64,000 bases of DNA from Artemia franciscana (taxonomy: Eukaryota > Arthropoda > Branchiopoda > Anostraca > Artemiidae): NCBI RefSeq assembly GCF_032884065.1, contig NC_088866.1:47217490-47281489 (forward strand). The letters run 5' to 3'. Both the position numbers and the translations under genes were made by a program. Below are positions 12,301-25,700 of this stretch, piece after piece. Under the pieces are notes generated by a model. It was not told the DNA's origin and did not search any database. It was given only the letters and a program-made list of their open reading frames with translations. Every line of letters begins with the position of its first letter. Within the stretch, counting starts at the first letter, position 1.

Positions 12301-15300
12301 TGAGTCCGGTGGTCGTACTTATATCTCTGAAACTTCATTTTCTTCCCTCTCTGACTTTCAAATAAAAATCCTAAACATTAGAGTTGTAAGCGGTTCCTAA
12401 AAATAATAGAACATAACAAAGTAATAAAATAAAAAATTTGTATTGAATTAATGGCATGTGTTTTTATTGAATAGTAATAGTTTTATTGAATAAATGGCGT
12501 GTTTCAATTCATCTTAGTTTCCTTGTTGATATTGTCTGTCAATGCCCTTTTTATTTTACTTGCCGTTTCACTGTCTATTAAGACACTATTTTTACAGTTT
12601 GCAGTTTCAGTACATGGATAATATAAGCATTATGACGCTGGTTCTGTAGTAGGCTTGTCTTCTTTTGAATAGTAATACCAGAAAGATGGTGACAGGATCT
12701 ATCAAAGGTAATATATTAATAGCAGCAGTACCAAGAAGTTGGTCTTCGTCATCAACTAGAAGTTTTAGGTTATAATTTTCTTTGAGCACTATCATCTCTA
12801 GAAATGCTACTCGGGCTATCCACCATTTTGATGGTAGAAGTTCTCGGGGAATCCAAAGGAATTTTACACCTTATTATCATGACAACGCGTGCATACATTT
12901 ATAATAAGATCCCCATTAATGTTTGCTTCATACTTCTAATATTTCTTTTTATCAGCATTTAATGCTACGATAACTTTATCAGAAATGCAAACTTTCTTGA
13001 AATATTTCATTTTTAATTTTTAAAGTAAAATGTAACTGTTTATCTTTCCAATGTGCAAATGATACAGCTCGCAAGCGTACAATAAACTAGCTATTGTCGA
13101 TGACGAAACACAGATTGCCATGAGGCAGTCGCATGCAAAATCCTGGATAAGCGAAAGGTTGAGAATGTCATAGGAATGATAATATGTATGATAGGGATAC
13201 TATGGGAGCAGGCAAATATCACCACGGTAACGAGAATTGGCATGGTGTATCACGAGGGGGTGGCTTGAGAAAACAGGAACCAATGGATTTAAAGCATAAC
13301 TTTAATCATGTACATTTCGCCTTGGAACATTTCATCTGTAATTTTTAAAGTAAGATGTAAATGTTTATCTTTCTAATGTACTAATGAAATGATACTGTAC
13401 AATGTACCATGTACAAATGATATTGCTTGAAAACACACAAGAAACTAGCTATTGTCGATGACGAAACATAGATTACCATGGGACAGCCACATAAAAAATC
13501 CTGGAATCAGCAAAAGGTTGAGAATATCATAGGAATGATAAGATGAATCATAGGAATGCCAGGGGAGCAGGCATATATCGCCACGGTGGAGAAAATGGAC
13601 ATGGTGTATCACGAGGGGGTGGCTTGAGAAAACGAGAACCAATGGATTCAAAGCATATTTTTTTTACCATAAAAATATTTGACAGATACCTTAGGAATGA
13701 TACCACAGAAATGCCATGGAATAACCAAATATTGCCAAGGTGGCGTGAATTGCTATGGAACATCGTAATCTAACAATCAAATGGCAAATTTCTGCTGTTC
13801 AAATAAAAACAATGTTCATTTTTATAAAGTTAGTTTTGTGGGAAAAAGGTTGAAAAGTCCTTAGGTATGATAATGTGCACCAGAGGGTGTCATCAGGGTT
13901 GGTACATTGTGCCACGCTGGCCTCAATTGCCAAAAGTCATCAGAAGAAACACTATTCGGGATTGTTAATTGAGCTTAAGTGATCCATTCTAATGTACACG
14001 GATATTTTTGAAGGTAAATGCCCAAAAATGCCATATGTTTGACAATGCTTTCCAGACGGTGCCTTGTGTCAGCTATTGAGTTTCACAGGCTGGTAGTTGT
14101 CATGGAACATCATAATCTAGTAATGGAATGCTAAGTTTCCTCTGTTCAAATAAAAACAATGGTCATCTTAGTTTATAAAGTTATTTTTGTGGAAAAATGT
14201 CGAAAAATCTTTAGTTGTGACAATGTGCGCCAGAGGTGGCCATATGGTAGCCATTGTGTGCTACGCTGACTTCAATCACCAGGAGTCATCAGAAGAATCA
14301 CAATTGGGAATTTTCATTTAGTATAAACGATCGATTCTAGTGTAAACGGATTTTTTTGCACCAAAAAGCCCGAAAAATATCATATGTGTGATAATGCTTG
14401 CCAGAGGTTGTTGTGTGTCAGCCATTGAGTGTCATAGGCTAGGAATTGCCATGGTATATCACAATCTAACAATGAATAGGCAAGTTTCCGCTGTTCAAAT
14501 TAAAAAAATCATTATTTTTTTTTTAGTTTATAAAGTTATTTTTGCTGAAAAAAGATTGAAAAACCCTTAAGTGTGATAATACGTAAAAGGATCTTCCCTT
14601 GGAGAAATTTACCCTTCCGAAATTTCAGCTTTAAATTAACCTTAGACACTACTAGATGGTGACCTTTACTTTTAACAGCACTTCTATATACCCTAGTATC
14701 TTGTTTTGATCCTGCCAGTCTTTGGTGTACAATAAAATAATCTATAAGGTTTGCTGTCTTACCATCACGTGAATACCACGTCAACTTATAGGCCATTTTA
14801 TGACCAAACACCGTATTGGTTATAACTAGGTTGTTATACCTACAAAATTGCAGAAGTATGTAGCCATTACTATTTTCTTTTCCTAAACCAAATTTACATA
14901 GGCTAGGATACCATCTATCCCTATTTCTACCGACCTGGACATTAAAATCTCCTAGCAAAAACACCATATTTCTACCTGGTATCCTTTCTATTTGTTCCTC
15001 TAACTGTAAGTAAAACTCATCTGAGTCACTACTATTTCCGTCAGTTGGTTCAACAGGGGCATACACTACTATAACTGATACCCTGAAATTTTTAGTCATA
15101 AAATGAGCAATTAGTATTCTATTATTAATACCTTCCCAGCCTAAACAAGACTTAGCAGCTTCCTTATTCATCTTGAGCCCTACTCCCTGTCTCTCCCTGT
15201 CCAATCCTTCCTAATACAAGACTTAATGCTCGTAGAGCTTCAAATACCCAACTTGACTTGTGTCCCCAAATGCTGACAATGAGGTACAAAAACTCTTGCG

Positions 15301-18300
15301 TTCCCTATTTTGTTTCGCATTTTAATAATTGATTTAACTTTGTAACTATGTTTATCCCTTAACATTTATTTTATCATTCTAATTGGTCTGACGTGTTTAT
15401 GCAAGCATCCTTCCTACCTGAGTAAACAAATTCTATGTCACCTAATTTTACACTTTCTACCTCTGGGATATGAGTTTCTGAAACTCCTAATAAATCCAGT
15501 TCAAACCGTCTGATTTCGTCAGTCAAAATGTCGATACGATAGTCATTTTTTAACATCGTAACATTCCAAGTTCCAATTTTCAAGTTCTTTAGATCATTGA
15601 AATTATTTTGGCCTCAGGAAAAGCAATTATCCTGGATACCAGTGCAGGACGGGGACCAACACATCTTCTAAAGTCTACACCGAAGCGCTTAAGCGGGCTT
15701 AGAACTGGACAGCAAGAAGTCCCTGGGACCTCCAGTAAGTTGGAGGCTTTGTGCAATCCTGGGCCCATCTTGGTTACAACATGGTTTTCAGCACTTGGCG
15801 ATGCTCTTCTATCTACAAGAGTCGAAATCCTGCACAGACAGTCCCAAGCCTATTACCTCCGACTCATTATATATTCATACCTACAAATATTATGCTACTA
15901 TAATATTATGCTACACATACTTCATAAAATTAGGATGATTTTATTGTAAGATAGGTCGCAACATACGACTTGGACCTCTATAATGCAGTTTAAGCATTAT
16001 GGATGTTATAATTAAAAAAAAATTGTACTTAAATGTAATATTGATCTAGATATCTTGGTAAATACACCATAGGTTGCTGGTTTTCCATCCAACTTATACC
16101 TTCCAAACAAGATCGCTCAAAGAAAACCCTCCTCCACAAAAAATACCAAATATTGGTAAAATTTTTGGTTAGAAAAAAAAACAATGGTCCAGTAGCCCCC
16201 CTCCCCCAAAGGTGTATCTTAACTTGTGTGTATCTATACAAATACAAATGAATAATTCACTTCAAATTCATTCCTAGAAACATTCAGTACAAAAAATAAT
16301 ATTTACGAGAAAAATCCCAAAAAGATAAAAGGTTCTCACGCTCCTTTTATGTAGTAATTAAGCGGTTTCTGTTTCTAGGCGTTTACGGATAATGGTACTG
16401 TACCGGATAAGGATGGGACCATAGCCACAGTATTGATGGCAACCATTATAATGAACCAGAAAAATACCAGATACCAGAAAAATAATGAAGAATCTTTGAA
16501 TGTAGCAACATTAATTAAGCATTTTTTAGTGCGTTCGGAAGAGTCTCATTCAAGAGGAGAGACAAAGGAGGAGAGACAAAGGAAAGTCTTGCGACTTCTA
16601 GACGGTCGGGTCTAATGCCCTCCATCCGCAGTCTCTACCTTATCACATCAAACAGTTCGTGGTAACGAACTATAGTAAGGAGCGACCCGGCTCAATAGTA
16701 ACCGAAACTCTAAAAAACGGAATTTTTATAACAATAGTTACATCACAAGAATCTATTTTAATGCTGATTGTAAATATATAAGGTTCATTAAGTGTAGAAT
16801 TGCCCATCAAAAGTTATGAGCCTGAGAAAATTTGCCTTATTTTAGAAAATAGGGGGAAACACCCCTTAAAAGTCATAGAATCTTAACGAAAATCACTCCT
16901 ATCTACAAAAATGTGGAATTTTGCATTTTTTGCCACAAGACAAATCACGGATGCGTGTTTATTTTTTTGTTTTTTTGTTGTTTTTTTCCAGGGGTGATCG
17001 TATCGACCCAGTGGTCCAAGAATGTCGTGACAGGGCTGATTTTGACGGAAATTAGAAGTTCTGTGCCCTTTATAAGTGACCAAAAAAATAAACTTTGACC
17101 TGTTTTTACAAATAGTAATGGTTATTGGTAAGTGTACAGACGCTTTCAGGGGATTTTTTTGGTTGTGGGGGACGGTTTGAAGGGAGGGGTAACGTGGGGG
17201 GAACTTTCCATGGAGAAAATTTTTAATGGGGGAAGAAAATTTCCATGAAGGGGGGCAGGATTTTTTAGCATTCTTCTCAAAGAACAATGAAAAAGTAAAT
17301 ATGAAAAGTTTTTTCAACTGAAAGTAAGGAGTAGCATTACAACTAAAAACGAACAGAAATTATAATCGCATTAACATATGAGGGGTTCTCCTCCTTCTAA
17401 TACCTCGCTCTTTACGCTAAAGTAATTTTATTAAATTCAACTATTTATTCTACGGCCTCTGTGATTCAGGGGTCATTCTGAAGGAATTAGGACAAAATTT
17501 AAGCTCTTGTAAAGAGCGAGGCATTTTTTATTGTTTTAAAATGTAGAGTTGAGAGAAAGAGTCAAATTTTCGCATAAAGAGCGGGGCATTGAGGGGAAAA
17601 CAACCCCTTTCATATACGGAGTAATTTCTGTTCGTTTCAAGTTTTAATATTGCTCCTTACTTTCAGTTAAAAAAAAACTTATCTATAAAAAAAAAAAAAA
17701 CCATCTATTCTGGGTGGGGGGAGAGGGGAAGACTTCAACAATGAATGGCAAAAAAAATACTAAAGTTATATGGATAACGATAAAATTACAGGACAAATCT
17801 ACAGTTTTGCAAAGAAGCGGTTAGGCATGGACAAAAATCTGTCACTTTGAGTATGATTGATTTAAATAATTAAAAAAATCCAATAATGAGAAAATATTGA
17901 CTGAGGCTTCGACTGAGATAAGAGTGACTTACTAAAGTAACTATGAGAAACTGAAGAAAAACCGAATGAAAGAAACCATAAGAAGCTAAAAAAAACTATA
18001 GATGAAAATAAGAACTGAAATATTAAGAAAAATTAATGAAGACTAAGAATAACTTATCCTAAAATAAGACATACTTGACTGCAAGTTTGTGTCTTTCTTC
18101 TTTTGGAAAATCCAACGAGCCGAGAGCCCCTCGACCTAAGCTTGGCATAAACCCAATGATGGCTAGTAGGGCAGTTCGTATTGACCAAGACGGAAGCCAA
18201 GATTCAGGATGGTAGCCTGATATGCTAAGGCAGATTTTCTTATTTACTTCAAACCTTCCATTAGGCTAAAATTTATAGAATTATTAAGACATGCATGACT

Positions 18301-18861
18301 TGACCTAGAGGTAACTTTAACAACATAGGTTAATTTAAGCACAAGTTACCTTTCAGTTCAATATTTCATGGGCTAATCTAATGACACATTTCTATTTAAT
18401 CATCTAAATTTGGCCCCAAAAGTACTTGAAATACCATGTTTTTAACTGCTCTATACAGAAATATCACCCTGAACCTTGGTTATTGTATTTTTTATGTCGT
18501 CACTGCATCCACTATCTTTACTAATAATACTATCCCGGTAAGTGAAGCTATTTAGGAGTATTTCTGGTTTTAAACTGTAAAACACTAGATGATACATTGA
18601 TGGACATCTGATGACACATTTCAAATTAATTAGGGGAAGGAGAGGAAGAAAATCAAAAATATGTGAACACATTCCACTCTTATTGTATGAAAACGAGAAG
18701 ATGATGTTACAAGACGAAAATAATACCCTCTGTTACTGCTATCTTCAAAAAGTGATTTATCCTATTCAACTGCTTTAATAAAAAAAAGATTTTTTTTTTA
18801 ATCTCGTCCAGTGACAAGATTAAAAACTTCTGCTTACTAGATTTACTTCAGACTGAATTGA

Positions 18862-18920
<59 letters not shown>

Positions 18921-19658
18921 CTGAAATGCAGACTATGAGGAGTCTTTCCACTTTAGGGAAGTATCTGTCAAAAAAGGCAATTATTAAAAAACTCCAATTC
19001 TCTTAAAGGGAGTTATAATTTTTTGCCATTTCTTTGGGGTGATTTTTCACCCCAAGAAACCAATGAGACTTTCACAAAAAAAGTATTGCGGTATTTCCTG
19101 GAATCCGAAATAAAGAATGAATTCCAGGAAAAACAACAAGATTTCCTCTTAGCAGAATTTCTGCATACAAATAAATTGGGATACTTATAAACTAAAGGTA
19201 AATAGAACATTTTTAAGCCACTCCTTATAATACTGGACAATTTAATATTATAAAAATGCTTCTTGGTACCAAGACAAGAACTGCAAGAGCAAAACAAGTT
19301 TTGTTGCCAATTATGTTGTCATCATATTCTAGATTGGATTCCAATAAATTAGGTGAGAAAACTCACTAACAGTGGTATCAATTAAGAAAATTTAGGTTTT
19401 CAGGGTAAATTTAGTTTTTTTTTTAAACTAGGGAACGGCAAATTCGACATTTAGTTAATTTTTCAATGAAAAAAAACTAAAAAAGGCATTTTTTAAGATA
19501 CAAATATGTAAAATAGCATCGTGTTGCAAATCCTTTGAGAGTTTTCACACTGCAAGACAAGAAATTTTTAAAGGCGATTTTCGGGGCGGGTTCTTAATCC
19601 TGGACCTCATTTCTTGCTTTTGTGGTGTTTTTTTTTTCATATTATTCATTTGAAGTCT

Positions 19659-19706
<48 letters not shown>

Positions 19707-22700
19707 TACACAACAACTTTGTTGAGCCAGTTTATCCCGAAATTGGAAATTTGCCCAAGAGAGAATAGAACTAATCTTATATAATTTTTTTATTAATGGT
19801 TTTTTCACTATTTTAAATTTGACATTATTTGGCAGTAGTGGCATCAATTTTTGACACAATTTTGACAACTATTGATATAATTTGACAATTTTTACGTCAA
19901 TTTTTCTACAACTTTGACATTACTGGTTTTTTTGACAATGTAATGTTATGTAATAGCTTTAAACTTCCATATGTTTCTTATTTAATTTAGATACCTAGAT
20001 AAAATATAATTCTGTTAACGACATATTGTAAAATAAAAAATCAGAAGAATTGAACAAATGATTTTTATATATTTATCTTTAAGTTGGAATATTTACTTTG
20101 ATTTTAACGTTATTTAATTTCCAATTTTGTTTAATTCATGAAAAAAAAACTTACTGTCAGGAAAATGATGTTTGGTGGTTTGCATGGGTAGTCTGCAGGA
20201 ATCAGTATTCTGCCATGATATATTCCACCTTCAAAATCAGAGTCTGGGGGTCCTCTTATAGTGAAGTGCCATTCAAACAAATTTTCCTCTAATGGCTGAG
20301 CATGATATTCATACGTTGGCTCCCTCAATTCTAGAGCCTCCCTCATCAATCGTTTCACAGCTATTAAAAAATTAACACTTATTTATAAACAATTAACAGA
20401 CTTTAAATTAGATTAGAACACTGAAACGCAAGCATAATAACACAAGCTCTGGTGTACTAATCATAAAAATAAAATTAAGGTATGCATAAGGGAACTTATG
20501 TAGGGGGAGAAGAAGGGGGGCTGTTCAGACTTCAAAAACAAGGTGGATTAAACAAAACTATGAACATTTTGCGAATACTTTGCATTTAAAGGGGGGTGGA
20601 ATACAGGTCTGATGCCTCCTCTAACATGAAATCTTCTCCTACTTATTAATGTAGATGATCTGTAAACAACCAAAAAATTCTTTCACCTTCATCATTTTCT
20701 GACTGTGATATTAATTCGTAATAATGTCTGTACCTAGTGAGATACAGCTAACAGCAGATTCTAAAAACAACAGGAGAGTATTAGCTCAAATATAGGGCTG
20801 TCAAAAAGTCCCTAAATTCGAGTGAAGGTCCCTATTGGTTCCTTACATTGATAAAGGTCCCCAAAGTTCCTTTTCTTGCTTTAGTTTAAAGCTCCGTATC
20901 CCGAAGGCTACCAATACCTGTAAGTATACGATTTTCAGTATTTTTGTTTTGATTGAGATTCTTGGAACCTATTTTGGCTTGTCAAGAAAGACAAAACTTA
21001 TTTTAACATAGTCTACAGCGTTACTGTTTGGAGAGAGCAGACTTATTAGTAGCAAAAAGGAGTGACACCTTTTACCTCTGGAATCAACAGTCTAGGAGGT
21101 GGCGGGGTTCCGTTGGCATAGTTAATCACTTGAAAAACTCTCTTCTGGGTGTCACTATTACACACAGAGGGGGGAATAAGAGAAAGGCTAAAATCACAAA
21201 ATAAAAAGGAGCCAGTGTTAAAAACCCAGTTTCTTCCATGATTTTGAGCTTACATATGTTTCTTGAACTATTAGACTCCTTCCTACTGCCCATTTTTATT
21301 TAAATACATTTTTCTGGTAATAGTCCATATATTTTTCTTCTACCTCAATTCTTTTTAAGGTTTAGAGTTTGAAGCTTCAGTTTGAATAAGAATGGGAAGA
21401 TAGAAATTCAAGGATACTGGTTTGAAAGAGAAAGATGTGATGGGACACCAAATGAAACAGTGGTGTAGAGCCATTCCGGCAGATGTGTTCTCTTTCTACT
21501 CTTCTATCTGCAATACATCACTTGTCTGCCATAAGGTTCCTATGCTTTACTGCAGCACGTCAGAACTGCTGGACATAAGAAGAATGTTACCATAAAGCTG
21601 ACACCGAATCAGCTTTGTCTCTTGGCAGCATCTTCCATGGAGAGCAGCGAACTGGTAAAACTACCTGTGCACCTAGGTGCTTATGTAGTGCGGGATGAAA
21701 CAACAGTTGAAGGAATTACATAGGCTCTGAAGATGATTGAGTCTGACTATTCTGGGAAATCCACAGACAGAATGATAGACGAATTTGGATAAATGCTCAG
21801 AAATACAGCGGTCAAAAACTTCAGGCGAAATTAGTTAGCTTATTTAACCGAAGCTCTTGGACCTCATTTCTGGAAGTTGAACCGTGATGGAAGTCAGCAA
21901 CAGTTATTATGTTGTCAAGTTTGACAAAACCACAAACTCAGAAAGTAAGAAAAAGCTTAAAATGAGGATCGGATTCTGCTCCAAAAAGATGAAACGAGTG
22001 GTAGAAAGACATTTGAAAAATGCGTTTATAGTGGAACCGTGATGGAAGTCAGCAACAGTTATTATGTTGTCAAGTGTGACAAAACCACAAACTCAGAAAG
22101 TAAGAAAAAGCTTAAAATGAGGATCGGATTCTGCTCCAAAAAGATGAAACGAGTGGTAGAAAGACATTTGAAAACTGCGTTTATAGGATATGCATAAGAT
22201 GAAGACTTGTAGTCAGAAATAGTTAGAACGATCTATGAAAAACGTTTATCTATCTTTAAACTTCTAGCACTTACTGACGGTCTGAACATGAACAAAACAT
22301 TTCTGCTGATTAACAGGGAAAAACGCGAATTTACAGGTAGTAAAGGTCTCCTTTACTAGGTCTCCTCTACAAGAGTAGATGTCAGCTTTTAGTTTACTGT
22401 TTATTTAAATTAATTTTCCAAGCTCTACAAGTTATGGAAAGACCACCTAATCAATGATAAAAAGTTTGGCTGCACAAATTAAAAAAGTTAATGGGGGACA
22501 ACATGAGCTGATTCTTCATGGCATCAAATCCCCTTAATATGAGAATACAAGTGAAGTCAGGTCCAAGCCAATAGAGAGGCATAAAAAAGCTAATAAAGTC
22601 ATTTATTTTGCTAATATGCTTGGTAGTACAACTTTAAATTGTTTTCACTAACACAGACTATAAGACTACATTTCACCTCTCATTGTGTAGGCTCTGGTTC

Positions 22701-25700
22701 AAGGACCATTCTTTTTTCCCCTATTCAAGAATACCCTTACCTTCCCTTGATACTTCCATGTAATATATGGAAATCAGCAGTATATAAAAAAATGGAACAG
22801 GGCAGGAGAGAACCACTGTTGCTCCTGCACCAGAATCAATGCATTATTTAAAATTTATAAATATCATATATATGTCAGGTGCTCCCAAAATAAATTTCAT
22901 ATAATAAACAAAATAAATCTGGTAGATTAAAAAAAATCATGTTTTCTATTGAATGTTAATCCTTTAATCAAAAACCGGATTGAAAAATGCTTTTCAGTAC
23001 ATTATGACATGGGAAATATTGCCACTTGACAATTTCTTTATGATCCTTCCTTTTAAATTTGACACTACAGGCCATGGTTCATTATTTACTAGGTTGCACC
23101 TTCTGATGTAACTATAACCTAAGTTTTGATAAATCAAACTTGAGCTCAATTAAACTATATCCTATATATAAAAAAAAAGGAAAACTTAAGAAAATAAACA
23201 TGATCTTATCTAAAAAAAAAATGATAAAACTTTAACAAAACATGATCTGATAAAATGTGAACAAAAATGAGTCATTTATTTTTTTATACTTTCGTCTTTA
23301 TAAAAGAGAGAAGTCATTGCCAAAGGGAGAAGAAACTCATATTTGTATAAATTCTTTTCAGCTAGCCTCTAACTGCTCCTAAATACTTTATGATCCAGGA
23401 AAACATCAAAAAAACTGTCTGGCAAATTAGAATAATATTCATATTATATCAGAAGAAATTTGGAGCTTTAACCCTATAGTAGATCAAAATGGTATTCTTG
23501 GAGTGGATTTGGCTTGTCATTAGTCTAAACTAATCATGGCAAAAATAAAATAAAAATATTTGCTTTGCAATACTGCTGCTGCCATGCCATCTATGACTGT
23601 TTCAAACTTCCAGGAACATTGCTACTGCATTGGCTTATTTTCTGCCAAAATGGATTATTCTGATGTTGGCTGGGGTAAACATTCTTCTAACTGACTTGTG
23701 GCTTGTATCATTTTGATCTTCTTTTTCGGCATTAACTGTTTTTTGGAAATAAATTATTTTCATTAATAATCCTTATGTCACTTGATTCCAATAATTTCCA
23801 TGTCATAAAACAAAACTTTAATCCCTGTATGCACAGAATGCAGGAGCCACAGTCACTTTACTGCACAAATTCTTCAGTTAAAACACCAAATCAAGTGCAG
23901 TAGAATTTTCAAACTCTTGGATACATGCAGTTTGAGCTTAACACCTTTCAGTGAGAAATCTATTCAAGAACTGAATCATATTACCATAGGTGAAGGTACA
24001 GCATATTTACTGTTAGGATAAAGGTGCAAATTAGTTTCCTCTGATAAAAACAACTTATTTTGTAGTGTAGGCCTATATTCTTCTGTCTATTGGGCTTTAA
24101 AGTTTCACAGATACTGTCCAATTAATGTAGAATATAAACAAATCACATCTTGCAGTATAGACTCAGGAGTCTATTGCTAGTACATCTGCACACTACACTA
24201 CAGTGAAACTAATCTCTATCCAAATCTATGAACTGGAATAAATAGTGGAATATGAACTACCTAACTTTGGTATAGTCCTCAGCTTGGTCTGGATTTTGGG
24301 TAAAAGGCTACCCCTACCCTCAATCCTGCAGCCCACCCCTGAATCTCTTTTGGTCCCCAAAAGGCTTGATGCATCAAGTCTAAGGGATGCAAAGAATTCC
24401 ATCAACCTTTCTTGATTTCATAAGGGAATTTTCACAGGAAATTATTTTTATATTCAGATAGAGAATTAAAAAACGATTTCAACTAAAAAAGATTTCAGTG
24501 AAGATGTTTAAAGTCAAATAGCAAAGGCCCAGGGTGTCTTTTTAATAGTTGAAATTTTGAACAAATAAGTCCATAAAGCTTTGGAAGATTTAATAATGAC
24601 AATGGTCAAATATTGTTCTGAAATGTGGGCACTCCACAAAAAACAGATGGGATTTGTTAGATGTTTTTCAGAGGAAATGTCTATGGCTTTTTTTACATAC
24701 CTGCTTGACTAAACATGTTTCAAACAGTAAGCTGCATAAAAAATGTGGTTCAATGAATGAATGATACTTTAACAACAAACAAACTTTCACAACATCAAAC
24801 TGCTAAATTTGCAATTTTCTGTCAGGTACATTATAACAAAAAAAGCATATAACATTGTTCTATTACTGAAAATCCTTAAGTTGGCATACATAACTTGGGT
24901 TAACTATTGGGTTCTAGTTTGGTAGTTGATCTTTCCAGAAGAAAACTATAAAATTAATTACTGCAATTTTGAAATTATAAAAAATCCTACTTATACCATT
25001 CAGTATCTCACTTTAATTACCTCTCAACTCTAATGGGTAAAAATATCCCCTCAATTATGCATTCTCTGTTAATTTTCTGAAGTTTGCTGTGGCTTTCAAA
25101 TAAAGGTAGTACCATTAGATTCTCCATTTTGTAATATTTCTTAATATTATGGTTGCTGCTCTGACAATGTATCTCTCCCTTCTCCTGTGGTCTGGTATTG
25201 CCCCAATAATGAGCTAGCCTATTTCCTACATTACCTTTAACAGATCTCTTTGTACAATATTAATTCTTTAATGAAACAGGTTTGTGTGATTTTTATTGGA
25301 TAGCATTTAATTTTATCTGAGTAAGAGAAATGGAATTATGAATAAAAACTTTGAAAACTTTTTTAAGAATTAGATTAGTATATCACAGAAATATCTTCCT
25401 GTGATATACTTTAGTCTGTAGACCCATTCCCAAAAGTACATTTTCATAGCATAAACCCCTTCCAAGATAGCTTGTTATTGCAATTAACAAGGTAATTGTT
25501 AATTGTTCAGAAGACACTCAATAGGTGAGAGAATACATTAGACTTGCCATAATTTATCCTATATATTTGCACATTAGGGAGGGTGGGGGTAAAGTGTTTG
25601 GACAGCATGAAGTATGAAAACAATTTATAATACTATATAATAATAATAAAAGAATAAGTACTTATATAATAATAATTATACAAAATTAGTTGGGTATCAA

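Larger units (their letters stand above)
18266..20154. other. UBE2J1 intron 2
   Basis: AT-rich intron with poly(T) tracts at about 18864-18920 and 19661-19703 and no recognisable exon. Short frames here contain only the translated homopolymers. Confidence 0.6.
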
